This document shows positions 8,411 to 24,658 of a stretch of DNA of 64,000 nt, piece after piece. The first letter of the stretch is position 1, and the number at the start of each line of letters is the position of its first letter. The position numbers and the translations under genes were made by a program. The DNA is from JBBTCX01 sp964494205. Its GTDB lineage: Bacteria; Planctomycetota; Phycisphaerae; UBA1845. The notes beneath the pieces were generated by a model that ran no database searches, was not told the origin of the DNA, and worked only from the letters and a program-made list of their open reading frames with translations. The DNA lies in contig CAZBRD010000006.1 in the NCBI GenBank assembly GCA_964494205.1, positions 124,001-188,000 of the forward strand. Direction: 5' to 3'.

Positions 8411-9277
8411 CTAGTGCTTCGGATTTGGCAACTGGCCGTAACGAACACTCTTGCGCCGACGCAGAATGCGAGCATTGGAAGGCTTACTCGGCGAACGTGT
8501 ACGACCGCCCTTGGCCAACTTGCCCCATTTACTGCACGGGTGACGACCACCACCGCTGCGACCTTCACCACCGCCCAGTGGGTGAGAAACGGGGTTTTGT
8601 GCGGTACCACGTACTGTCGGCCGAATGCCGCGATGACGCGTACGACCCGCTTTTCCCCAGCGAAGGTTCTGGTGATCGATATTGCCGACTTGGCCGATGG
8701 TCGCGCGACACTCTGAACGAACTTCACGCATTTCGCCCGACGGCAGAACAAGAATTGCCCAACTGTCCGTCCTGGAAAGCAAACGGGCGGAACCGCCGGC
8801 ACTTCGCACCAGCTTTCCACCCTGACCTACGTTCATTTCGATGTTGTGTACGTCCAATCCTGGCGGGATATCTTTCAGCGGCATCGCATTGCCGACCTTT
8901 GGCTCGACCTTTATGCCGCTTTCGACACTGTCGCCGGCAACCAAGCCTACGGGCGCCAAGATATAACGCATCTCGCCGTCAGCGTACTTAATCAGGGCGA
9001 TATGGCACGTGCGATTTGGATCGTATTCAATCGCCTGGACCGAGCCGACCACACCGTCCTTATTACGCTTGAAGTCGATGATTCGATAAAGTCGGCGAGC
9101 ACCACCGCCACGATGGCGCGAGGTAATGAAGCCATGATGGTTGCGACCACCATGTCTGCCAATGCGCTCGGTCAGTGACTTGTGCGGCTTGCTGTCGCGA
9201 CTCGTCAATTCCGCGAAGTCGTTGACGGTCGATACGCGTCGCCCCGGTGACGTCGGTTTGTATGTTCTGATTCCCAT
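8411..9277 (-). CDS. rplB: 50S ribosomal protein L2
   Basis: L2 is a primary 23S rRNA-binding protein required for subunit association and peptidyl-transferase activity. It is 288 aa. KPTSPGRRVSTVNDFAELTS at the start and the C-terminal RGTAQNPVSHPLGGGEGRSGGGRHP, containing the catalytically important histidine region, are conserved. It is the largest ribosomal protein gene of the S10 block here. Confidence 0.98.
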   Translation of the reverse strand: MGIRTYKPTSPGRRVSTVNDFAELTSRDSKPHKSLTERIGRHGGRNHHGFITSRHRGGGARRLYRIIDFKRNKDGVVGSVQAIEYDPNRTCHIALIKYADGEMRYILAPVGLVAGDSVESGIKVEPKVGNAMPLKDIPPGLDVHNIEMNVGQGGKLVRSAGGSARLLSRTDSWAILVLPSGEMREVRSECRATIGQVGNIDHQNLRWGKAGRTRHRGIRPTVRGTAQNPVSHPLGGGEGRSGGGRHPCSKWGKLAKGGRTRSPSKPSNARILRRRKSVRYGQLPNPKH

Positions 9278-9332
9278 GATGCGTACTCGCGTATCGAAAA
9301 CCGACCGTTAGCCGGCCAGACCATGAACTTCC

Positions 9333-9644
9333 TTAGAATAAATCAATGTGGTGCGCCGAATCGAGAACGACGACCGCCTTCTTCCAATGCCTTGTCGTGC
9401 CAATCTTGAAACGAACGCGACGCGGCTTGCCGCGACGATTGGAGGTTCGAACCGATTGCACCTTCACGCCGTAAATCTTCTCTACCGCTTGCCTGATCAA
9501 AGCCTTGGACGCTTCCGGATGAACCTCAAACGCGTAAGCGCCACCGCGGGCAGGCATCGACTTGGTCGCATCATGCGACTTCTGAGCCTGGTGCGTACCC
9601 TTTTCGGTAACCAGCGGACGACGAACTACGTGGTAAATATCCAT
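9333..9644 (-). CDS. rplW: 50S ribosomal protein L23
   Basis: L23 is the exit-tunnel protein that docks trigger factor and SRP. MDIYHVVRRPLVTEKGTHQAQ and the EVHPEASKALIRQAVEKIYGVKVQSVRTSNRRGKPRR block are diagnostic. A short insertion (about HDATKSMPARGGA) between the first helix and the FEVHP motif lengthens it to 103 aa. Confidence 0.96.
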   Translation of the reverse strand: MDIYHVVRRPLVTEKGTHQAQKSHDATKSMPARGGAYAFEVHPEASKALIRQAVEKIYGVKVQSVRTSNRRGKPRRVRFKIGTTRHWKKAVVVLDSAHHIDLF

Positions 9645-9656
9645 TAGATCACCTTC

Positions 9657-10301
9657 TTATTCGCCAGCCCCGCGCCACGACGCCGCACGACGAACAAATT
9701 GCTCGAATGCAGGCTTGGTGAACACCAACTTCGGTCGCAACATCACGTCATAGGCGTTCAGGTCGTCAACATGTCGAATCTCAGTGCGCTCGATATTGCG
9801 ACCCGAAAGGAAAATGTTCTTGTCGCGTTCGTGCATCGCAAGCACGCAGCCGTTCTTCACGTCGATCGCCTTCATCACGCCGACGAACGACTTCGTCTTC
9901 GCCTCATTGAGCTTGAAGTTATCGATCACCAGAACGTCGCTGTCTTCAATTCTTGAAAGTACCGCGTTGCAGCAAGCCAAGCGGCGAACCTTCTTTGGAA
10001 TTTCCTTAACGGAACCCGGCACTCGCTTCGCAAAGGCACGACCGCCACCACGACGAACGGGCGTACGAATCGTACCGGCACGGGCGTTACCCGTTCCCTT
10101 TTGGCGATACAGCTTTCGCGTTGAACCAGCGGTCTGACTGCGGCCCTTTGTGCGGGCGCTGTGCTGACGCTGATGATCAAGAAAGGCTACAACCGCCTGC
10201 TTAATCAAAGTCGGACGAACGGCACCGCCGAGCGCTTCCGCATCGACTTCCATCGCGCCGATGCGATCACCTTTCATGCTGTAAACGGGCACTGACAACA
10301 T
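9657..10301 (-). CDS. rplD: 50S ribosomal protein L4
   Basis: L4 binds domain I of 23S rRNA and projects a loop into the exit tunnel. In E. coli it also represses the S10 operon. The conserved loop ARTKGRSQTAGSTRKLYRQKGTGNARAGTIRTPVRRGGGRAF (about residues 50-91) is intact. Length is 214 aa. It lies between rplC and rplW. Confidence 0.97.
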   Translation of the reverse strand: MLSVPVYSMKGDRIGAMEVDAEALGGAVRPTLIKQAVVAFLDHQRQHSARTKGRSQTAGSTRKLYRQKGTGNARAGTIRTPVRRGGGRAFAKRVPGSVKEIPKKVRRLACCNAVLSRIEDSDVLVIDNFKLNEAKTKSFVGVMKAIDVKNGCVLAMHERDKNIFLSGRNIERTEIRHVDDLNAYDVMLRPKLVFTKPAFEQFVRRAASWRGAGE

Positions 10302-10308
10302 CTATGGC

Positions 10309-10971
10309 CTAGCCCTTCTTCTTCGCGCGACGAACGATAACCATCCCGCCGTTTGGACCGGGAACACTGCCGCGAATGAGCAACAAATCGTTTTCGGGAT
10401 CGACTTTAAGCAAACGAAGTGAACTCGAAGTCACACTGGTGTTTCCCATATGACCGGGCATTTTCTTGCCCTTCTTCACGCTTCGAGCCGTACCACGAGG
10501 AGCCTGTGCGCCAATGCCACCCGGCGAACGGTGCTTACGCTCCGTACCGTGCGATGCACACTGACCGCCGAAGCCATAACGCTTCATGACGCCCTGAAAA
10601 CCCTTACCCTTGGTCACGCCGACCACGTCGACATATTCGACGCTTTCGTCCGTGAAATGCTGCACCGTCAGTACATCGCCCTGACCGACCGCCGGGGCTT
10701 CGTCCAACCGGAACTCGCGAATCGATCGCTTCGGACCTGTATTTCCCTTTGCAGCGTGGCCGATCATCGGCTTGGTGGAACGGTGCGGCTTAACGTCGCC
10801 AAAACCAAGTTGAACCGCGTTGTACTTATCTGCGCCGTCGGCACTCTTCACTTGCATAACCACGCAGGGACCAGCCTTGACCACGGTGACCGGCTCCATG
10901 TCGCCGTTATCACCGAGGATGCGCGTCATTCCAACTTTGGTGCCTAAAAGTCCGATGGTCATACGGATCAT
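10309..10971 (-). CDS. rplC: 50S ribosomal protein L3
   Basis: L3 initiates 50S assembly near the peptidyl-transferase centre. MTIGLLGTKVGMTRI at the start, the GFGGQCASHGTERKHRSPGGIGAQ loop and KGKKMPGHMGNTSVT are conserved. Two ATGs are possible, at 10971 and 10962; the second gives the canonical N-terminus. A hairpin immediately upstream (10977-11002) contains the purine-rich sequence near the start and may control translation. Confidence 0.96.
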   Translation of the reverse strand: MIRMTIGLLGTKVGMTRILGDNGDMEPVTVVKAGPCVVMQVKSADGADKYNAVQLGFGDVKPHRSTKPMIGHAAKGNTGPKRSIREFRLDEAPAVGQGDVLTVQHFTDESVEYVDVVGVTKGKGFQGVMKRYGFGGQCASHGTERKHRSPGGIGAQAPRGTARSVKKGKKMPGHMGNTSVTSSSLRLLKVDPENDLLLIRGSVPGPNGGMVIVRRAKKKG

Positions 10972-10976
10972 CCATT

Positions 10977-11039
10977 CTCGGAAGAATCACGGCCCTTCCG
11001 AGACCGTTGCCTACCCTGCCGCACGACGAAGCTCGTGCG
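10977..11039 (-). promoter_or_regulatory. Two stem-loops in the rpsJ-rplC spacer
   Basis: In the 149-bp spacer before rplC, the arms CTCGGAAG (10977-10984) and CTTCCGAG (10995-11002) form a perfect 8-bp stem with a 10-nt loop. A second perfect 7-bp stem (CGCACGA/TCGTGCG) occupies 11020-11039. The first stem ends six bases before the ATG at 10971 and includes its GAG, so it could limit ribosome access to rplC. A regulatory role is inferred. Confidence 0.45.
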
Positions 11040-11120
11040 AATAATCAAAAAGGACAAACGCTACGTTGAAAGTTTCGCCGAGCTGGCGACTTCACGTGCG
11101 GGGAACCCAAACCTCACCAC

Positions 11121-11432
11121 TCACGTCTTGATCTTTACGAACACACCGGCAGGAACCTGAATGCGATTCAGGGCTTCGACAGTGCGAGCGCTGGGCTCGG
11201 AGATGTCGATAATCCGCTTGTGTGTTCTCATTTCAAACTGCTCGCGCGATTTCTTGTCGATGTGCGGACTGCGCAGCACCGTGTATCGCTCAATGCGAGT
11301 CGGCAAGGGAATAGGCCCGTGAACCTTCGCGCTGGTGCGCTTTGCTTGTTCGACGATCTCTTTCGCCGATGCGTCCAGCGAGCGAGGATCGTACGCTTCC
11401 ATCCGAATTCTAATTCGACTTTTATTGCTCAC
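11121..11432 (-). CDS. rpsJ: 30S ribosomal protein S10 (NusE)
   Basis: S10 is the 30S head protein that also works as NusE in antitermination with NusB and links RNA polymerase to ribosomes through NusG. RIRIRMEAYDPRSLDASAKEIVEQAKRTSAKVHGPIPLPT and THKRIIDISEPSARTVEAL are diagnostic. GTG at 11432 gives 103 aa, the E. coli length, with AAGGG about ten bases upstream. A TTG nine codons earlier would give an atypical N-terminus. This is the first gene after the promoter at 11498-11525. Confidence 0.95.
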   Translation of the reverse strand: MSNKSRIRIRMEAYDPRSLDASAKEIVEQAKRTSAKVHGPIPLPTRIERYTVLRSPHIDKKSREQFEMRTHKRIIDISEPSARTVEALNRIQVPAGVFVKIKT

Positions 11433-11497
11433 GCGACTTAAACCCTTATTAATGAACAACTTAGCTGTTGCTCACTCCCCAAATGGGAAGACGGGAT

Positions 11498-11525
11498 AGA
11501 ATACGCCTAGGATTCTTCGTGTCAA
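11498..11525 (-). promoter_or_regulatory. Sigma70-type promoter of the S10-spc block
   Basis: On the minus strand TTGACA (11520-11525) is followed after 16 nt by TATTCT (11498-11503). It lies about 65 bp before the rpsJ start codon in the fusA-rpsJ spacer. The consensus -35, the shared 16-nt spacer with the tuf promoter and the position make this a convincing start site for rpsJ to map. Confidence 0.75.
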
Positions 11526-11640
11526 CCCCCCTCATTTCATATTTCCGCAGGCGAAATCCGCGCGGATGCAGCAACGCGAAACGAAAATCACAACTCTTTT
11601 TCCGGCAGACAGTTAGAACTTCGCCATTAAACATGACGAA

Positions 11641-13719
11641 TTACACGCCGACGAGGGACTTCGTTTCCTCAGCAGAGACAGCCGCGTAGTGCGATGGCGT
11701 CATGGTCGAGGTGGCACGGCCTTGGGAAAGACTTCGCAATTTCGTGACATAACCAAACATTTGCGCAAGCGGAACAGCGGCTGCGATCACGCGATCGTCG
11801 CCGCGCATGATTGTGTCCTTAACCGAAGCATTGCGCGAATTTAAGTCTCCCATGATAGCACCAAAATACTCAGCCGGCGTGGTGACCTGCACATCCATAA
11901 TTGGTTCGAGCAGAGTTGGCTTTGCTGCCTTCATCGTTTCATAAAACGCAAGACGTCCAGCGTTTTCGAAGGCAAGCTCCGAGCTTTCAGTTTCGTGCAT
12001 TTGTCCGCCGAGAATCGTGGCTTTCCAATCGATGACAGGATAACCGCCGAGGATGCCGCTGAGTGCCGCGTCCGTGACACCTGTCTCAATCGCGCGGATG
12101 TATTCTGGAGGCAACGTATCGGGTGGCACCAGACTCTTCACTTCAAAGTGCGCAGCGCCGGGTTGATGCGCGCGAGGCTCCAGTCGAAGTCGAACGACGG
12201 CGAAGTGTGATCGCCCTCCAAACTGTCGCTCGAATCGCCCCTCTGAGTCGCCTTGCGCGCCAACGGTCTCGCGATAAGAGACGCGCGGCTTGCCGACCGA
12301 GACTTCGACGTTCATGTCGTTTCGCAGGCGATTCACCTGAATTTCCAGGTGCAATTCGCCCATGCCGGAAATGAGCGTCTGCCCTGTTTCGGCGTTGGCG
12401 CTGACGTGAATGGTCGGGTCCTGACGCTCCAGCGCCTTTAGCGCCTCCGCTAGCTTATCACGATCTTTCGACGACTTTGGCTCAACCGAAACGCTTATCA
12501 CCGTCTCTGGAAACTCAATGGATTCGAGAAGCACGGGATGCTTTGGGTCGCAAAGCGTATGACTCGTGAGCGTGTCGCGCGGACCGATGACAGCCACGAT
12601 ATCTCCGGCGGTCGTGTAGTCCAATTGATCACGGCGCTTGGCGAACATGCGATAGATGCGGCTGATGTTTTCTTTTTCGCCGGTGGCGGGATTCAGAAGT
12701 CGTGAGTTGCTTTTCAGCGTGCCCGAGTAGAGGCGCATGTAGAACAAATCAACAGGTTTCTCGGCCACAACCTTGAAAACGAGCGCGGCAATCGGGCCAT
12801 CAACATCGCACGGCAACTTGATTTTGTTCGTGGTTTTTTTGGGATCGGCGGCTTCAACCGGCGGAACATCCAGCGGGCTGGGAAGATAATCGCACACCGC
12901 ATCGAGCAGCCGCTGCACGCCCACGTGCTTGAGCGCGCTACCGCAAAGCACGGGGTGCATCTTGCGTGCAATTGTCATCTTGCGAATGGCTTTGCGGACC
13001 TCTGCGACGTCGATGGGTTGATCAGCGAGGTACTTTTCCATCAACGCTTCCGAAGTCTCAGCCACGGTTTCGATGGCTTTGTGACGAAGTTCCTGAACTT
13101 CTTCCAACATATGGGCGGGCACGTCGCGTTCCTCGAACGAGGCGCCCAAATCTTCTTCCTTGAAGTAGATGGCCTTCATATCAAGCAGATCGATGATGCC
13201 TTCAAAAGTCGGACCCGCGCCGATGGGAATCTGAAGCACCAGCGGATGGGCAGGCAAACGGGCGGAAAGGGACTCGACCGCCCGCTCGAAGTCAGCCCCG
13301 ATGCGGTCCATCTTGTTCATGAAGCAGATGCGCGGGACTTCGTACTTGTCTGCCTGTCGCCAGACGGTTTCGGATTGGGCTTCGACGCCCTCGCGCGCGT
13401 CGAACACAGCCACCATGCCGTCGAGGACGCGGAGCGATCGTTCGACCTCGGCTGTAAAGTCCACGTGGCCTGGCGTATCAATGAGGTTGATCGTGTAGTC
13501 TTTCCAGGGACAGGTCACAGCAGCCGAGTAGATGGTGATGCCGCGTTTCTGTTCTTCTTCGTCAAAGTCGGTCGTCGTCGTGCCGTCGTCGACTTCGCCC
13601 ATGCGATGCGTGCGACCGGTGTAATAGAGAATGCGTTCGGTGGTCGTGGTCTTGCCCGCATCGATGTGCGCGGCAATGCCGATGTTACGAATCTTCGTCA
13701 GATTAATCGCGCTAGCCAT
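11641..13719 (-). CDS. fusA: Elongation factor G
   Basis: EF-G is the GTPase that drives translocation. G motifs are intact: AHIDAGKT (P loop), DTPGH, NKMD and GSALKH. The switch I region reads FDEEEQKRGIT. Domains II to V follow, with the domain IV loop region near GILGGYPVIDWKATI and domain V LLEPIMDVQVTTPAEYFG. The length, 692 aa, is normal. The G(D)LNSRN stretch replaces the DLSRRRG of E. coli EF-G, a change to note but not enough to suggest a different function. It is the last gene of the str part, downstream of rpsG. Confidence 0.97.
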   Translation of the reverse strand: MASAINLTKIRNIGIAAHIDAGKTTTTERILYYTGRTHRMGEVDDGTTTTDFDEEEQKRGITIYSAAVTCPWKDYTINLIDTPGHVDFTAEVERSLRVLDGMVAVFDAREGVEAQSETVWRQADKYEVPRICFMNKMDRIGADFERAVESLSARLPAHPLVLQIPIGAGPTFEGIIDLLDMKAIYFKEEDLGASFEERDVPAHMLEEVQELRHKAIETVAETSEALMEKYLADQPIDVAEVRKAIRKMTIARKMHPVLCGSALKHVGVQRLLDAVCDYLPSPLDVPPVEAADPKKTTNKIKLPCDVDGPIAALVFKVVAEKPVDLFYMRLYSGTLKSNSRLLNPATGEKENISRIYRMFAKRRDQLDYTTAGDIVAVIGPRDTLTSHTLCDPKHPVLLESIEFPETVISVSVEPKSSKDRDKLAEALKALERQDPTIHVSANAETGQTLISGMGELHLEIQVNRLRNDMNVEVSVGKPRVSYRETVGAQGDSEGRFERQFGGRSHFAVVRLRLEPRAHQPGAAHFEVKSLVPPDTLPPEYIRAIETGVTDAALSGILGGYPVIDWKATILGGQMHETESSELAFENAGRLAFYETMKAAKPTLLEPIMDVQVTTPAEYFGAIMGDLNSRNASVKDTIMRGDDRVIAAAVPLAQMFGYVTKLRSLSQGRATSTMTPSHYAAVSAEETKSLVGV

Positions 13720-13818
13720 AGAAGGGGGAGTCTAGCAATATTGCGGCGCGATGCCCACATCAGAGGGGATCAGCAAACGGGGTTAGTGACCAGGCGATAG
13801 AATTCGTCTGAAAATAAG

Positions 13819-13859
13819 CGAGGTTGAATAGCTGACTGCACGCCAGCGATTCAACCTCG
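13819..13859 (-). promoter_or_regulatory. Large stem-loop in the rpsG-fusA spacer
   Basis: A perfect 11-bp inverted repeat (CGAGGTTGAAT at 13819-13829, ATTCAACCTCG at 13849-13859) encloses 19 nt that contain a further GCTG/CAGC pairing. It lies in the 207-bp gap between rpsG and fusA. There is no U-run on the minus strand, so it is not a classic terminator. It may be a regulatory or processing structure of the str transcript. Confidence 0.45.
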
Positions 13860-13926
13860 ATCGTAAACTTAATTGAACTTTTCGACGGCCGATTCGCTCA
13901 GAAGCGACGAGCGGACCAACAGGCCA

Positions 13927-14403
13927 TTACCATGCAAAGTGTGAGAACGCCTTGTTGGCATCAGCCATACGGTGCACGTTGTCACGGAACGTGACGGCTG
14001 CGCCTTCGTTCTTGAACGCGTCAAGCAGTTCCTGGGCGAGCGCTTCGGCAAAGGGACGACCCTTCTTGCCGCGGGCGGCGTCGCGAATCCACCGCATGGC
14101 TAGCGACTGCTGACGCTTGCGGTTGACGGGCATGGGAACCTGGTAGTTGCTGCCGCCGACGCGCTTCGAGCGCACTTCCACGTTCGGCTTGCAGTTGTTA
14201 AGCGCCTGCTCGAACACTTCGATAGGCGACTGGTCCTTCATCTTCTTGCCGACGATTTCCATCGCGTCGTAGAAGGAGCGGGTGGCTGTGCTCTTCTTAC
14301 CCTGATACATCATGGTGTTGATGAACTTGGACACGACGATGTTGTTGAATCGCGTATCAGGTCTCAGTTGCGTCGATGAGTTTGTGAACTTCTTGAATGC
14401 CAT
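13927..14403 (-). CDS. rpsG: 30S ribosomal protein S7
   Basis: S7 nucleates assembly of the 30S head and contacts E-site tRNA; in E. coli it represses the str operon. The 158-residue protein shows VVSKFINTMMYQGKKSTA, PIEVFEQALNNCKPNVEVRSKRVGGSNYQVPMPV and RDNVHRMADANKAFSHFAW, the conserved S7 segments. It is separated from rpsL by bioY. Confidence 0.97.
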   Translation of the reverse strand: MAFKKFTNSSTQLRPDTRFNNIVVSKFINTMMYQGKKSTATRSFYDAMEIVGKKMKDQSPIEVFEQALNNCKPNVEVRSKRVGGSNYQVPMPVNRKRQQSLAMRWIRDAARGKKGRPFAEALAQELLDAFKNEGAAVTFRDNVHRMADANKAFSHFAW

Positions 14404-14476
14404 AGTCGCCTTTTCAACTTATCTTCTGATCAATCTCACTGGCTGATCGCCCGATTTGCAGGGCGAACACGAACCA

Positions 14477-15061
14477 CTAATCCTTGATGGTGCCTCGTCG
14501 TCGAAACACCGTCCTGCACAAAGTCGCAGCAAAGACCACTTCGATGAGTGCCTTGCCGACAAAGGGCAGAACTCCCATAACGACTGCCTGTATGAGCGGC
14601 AGTTTCATGACCACACTCAGCCACGCCACACCGAGCACGAACAGAGCGGTAATTCCAACAAGACCGGCGAAAACCAATCGCCCGAAGTCGGCCGCACCGC
14701 GACCGCGAATCACGCTGGCTAACCCGACCGCCGGAACGAAGCCCAACAAGTAGCCAGCAGTTGGGCCAAACAAACCGAGCGAATTCGGCGTGAATAAAGG
14801 CAATCCCACCGTCCCGGCTGCGATGTACAAAACCATCGCGGCGATAGCGCGAGCAGGCGACAGCGTCAACCCGAGCACCAAAACGGCCAGCGATTGAAGC
14901 GTCATCGGCACGGTTGAGTTCGGAATCGGAATACGAACCTGCGCAGCCAAACTGACAACGGCAACCGCAAGCAACACCTGAAAAATCGCGCTGGAAGCAA
15001 ACGACCCGGTCGCGATGGAACGGCTTTGCGGCAACAGAAAGCTATTGGTTCTTGGCTGCAT
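14477..15061 (-). CDS. bioY: BioY-type biotin transporter (ECF S component)
   Basis: BioY is the membrane substrate-binding subunit for biotin uptake. It works alone or with ECF energising subunits. The sequence shows about six hydrophobic segments and the family signature VRIPIPNSTVPMTLQSLAVLVLGLTLSPARAI, then YIAAGTVGLPLF and GPTAGYLLGF. Start ATG 15061 (MQPRTNS) follows GAGAGA; length is 194 aa. It sits co-oriented between rpsL and rpsG, which are normally adjacent. No biotin-specific regulatory site is apparent. Expression with the ribosomal genes is inferred from the layout. Confidence 0.93.
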   Translation of the reverse strand: MQPRTNSFLLPQSRSIATGSFASSAIFQVLLAVAVVSLAAQVRIPIPNSTVPMTLQSLAVLVLGLTLSPARAIAAMVLYIAAGTVGLPLFTPNSLGLFGPTAGYLLGFVPAVGLASVIRGRGAADFGRLVFAGLVGITALFVLGVAWLSVVMKLPLIQAVVMGVLPFVGKALIEVVFAATLCRTVFRRRGTIKD

Positions 15062-15100
15062 ATCTCTCTCGCAACTCAATTCAAATTGCGATCAAACTTC

Positions 15101-15493
15101 CTACTTCTTCTTCTTAACACCGTACTTGCTGCGGCTGCGATTACGCGGACGACCGTCCTTATCGCCTTCCACGCCGGCACAGTCGAGTGCGCCGCGGACG
15201 ATGTGATATCGAACGCCGGGGAGATCGCGTACGCGACCGCCACGGACGAGAACAATCGAGTGTTCCTGGAGATTGTGATCGATGCCCGGAATGTAGGCTG
15301 TCACTTCCTTGCCATTCGTCAGACGAACGCGGGCCACCTTTCGAAGCGCGGAGTTCGGCTTCTTGGGCGTCTGCGTCTTCACGATCAGGCAAACGGCGCG
15401 GCGCTGCGGGCACTGGTCCAAATCGCGAACCTTGGACTTACCCTTTTCAATATTTCGCCCTTTGCTGCGAACCAACTGATTAATCGTCGGCAT
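15101..15493 (-). CDS. rpsL: 30S ribosomal protein S12
   Basis: S12 is the decoding-centre protein. MPTINQLVRSKGRN and TQTPKKPNSALRKVARVRLTNGKEVTAYIPG are canonical. The lysine in the TPKKPNS loop, target of streptomycin-resistance mutations, is wild type. The C-terminus has a slightly longer basic stretch (GVEGDKDGRPRNRSRSKYGVKKKK). ATG 15493 has GAGGAAG upstream; length is 130 aa. It follows rpoC by about 65 bp with no clear promoter or terminator between. Confidence 0.97.
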   Translation of the reverse strand: MPTINQLVRSKGRNIEKGKSKVRDLDQCPQRRAVCLIVKTQTPKKPNSALRKVARVRLTNGKEVTAYIPGIDHNLQEHSIVLVRGGRVRDLPGVRYHIVRGALDCAGVEGDKDGRPRNRSRSKYGVKKKK

Positions 15494-15557
15494 GTGCTTC
15501 CTCAATAACGCCGGGCACTACGCACGGCCAAATCCTGATCTACTTCTCAACTCACCG

Positions 15558-19946
<4,389 letters not shown>

Positions 19947-19985
19947 AGGCGGCACCTTCCTCCAAAACGAAATCGGCAACCATCG

Positions 19986-20537
19986 TCAGCGGGCGATTTG
20001 CCCCACAAGCTCCGCCGCATCACGACGGGCTCCGACGATGGATTCTTCTCGATGTACCGAAGCGGTCGCATCGCCATCCAGCGAGAGCGCGACCACGCCT
20101 CGAATCTTCTTGAAACCCAGTTCTTCGCAAAAATCAACTTCGGTTCCATAGGCCAGGGCGTCGATTGTCTCGACCCCGTGACGACGCAGAGCGTCGATCA
20201 CCTGCAAAGCCATGTCCCGCGCAATCTCATTCGAATCGTGCTCGATCCTCGCGCCGGTGCGCGACACACAGGCTGGCCCCTGTAACGCCGGATCAAGTTT
20301 GCACTCGATCACGCGGCCCCAAAGTCCATCCGTCACGCCACGAGCGAAACCGACCAAATCGCCGTTCCTGCGCGCCGAGACGAAAACGAACGTCGACTCG
20401 ATCATCCGTGCGATTTTCTCGCGCGAGCTTGTCGTTCGATGACCATGCCGCGCGTAAAACGCCAGCAACTCGTCCGCAGAAGGACGATTCACCGAATCCA
20501 GTATTAGATCGAATCGTTGCATGTCAGCGTCTGGCAC
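19986..20537 (-). CDS. GNAT-like acetyltransferase domain protein between rpoB and rpoC
   Basis: The 183-aa product resembles a GNAT-family N-acetyltransferase: an acidic helical N-terminus, a strand pair FVFVSARRNGDLVGFARGVTDG (about residues 50-71), a helix IARDMALQVIDALRRHGVETIDALA and the C-terminal VDFCEELGFKKIRGVVALSLD, which matches the F-x-x-x-x-G-F end of the fold. The acetyl-CoA pyrophosphate loop is not a clear Q/R-x-x-G-x-G/A, so activity is uncertain. It lies 23 bp after rpoB and about 40 bp before rpoC in the same orientation, so co-transcription is very likely. The start is a GTG at 20537 or an ATG at 20522. Substrate is unknown. Confidence 0.7.
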   Translation of the reverse strand: MPDADMQRFDLILDSVNRPSADELLAFYARHGHRTTSSREKIARMIESTFVFVSARRNGDLVGFARGVTDGLWGRVIECKLDPALQGPACVSRTGARIEHDSNEIARDMALQVIDALRRHGVETIDALAYGTEVDFCEELGFKKIRGVVALSLDGDATASVHREESIVGARRDAAELVGQIAR

Positions 20538-20560
20538 CAGACCGTCTAGCTACTTCAAAA

Positions 20561-24358
<3,798 letters not shown>

Positions 24359-24560
24359 GTGAAACCGACTCCCACCGCAGGTCGTAACGACGCACGGTTC
24401 GCGAACGCAAGACTCCACACGTCGCACCGAAAGCGCAACATGTGGAGCGAAATTCCAGAAGGGACATTACCGCGACTGTCGGAGCATCCGGTTGACCGAG
24501 CGTCCCACACGCTCCCGGTCGATCCCGCCCCGAAGCGGAAAGGACTGATTTTTCATGGTT

Positions 24561-24589
24561 AAGGCGGGCGCGGCAGCCGCGCCCGCCTT
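24561..24589 (-). promoter_or_regulatory. Strong GC-rich hairpin in the rplL-rpoB spacer
   Basis: A perfect 13-bp stem (AAGGCGGGCGCGG / CCGCGCCCGCCTT) with a 3-nt loop lies in the 300-bp gap between rplL and rpoB. On the minus strand it is followed by TTAACC, not a U-run. By analogy with the E. coli rplL-rpoB spacer it could attenuate transcription or be a processing site. That would lower RNA polymerase output relative to L7/L12. The role is inferred. Confidence 0.55.
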
Positions 24590-24658
24590 TCATACTATGT
24601 CATTGGCGAATCGAAAGCTTCTTCGAATCCAAGTCTAGACGATTCAAAGTAGCCGATG

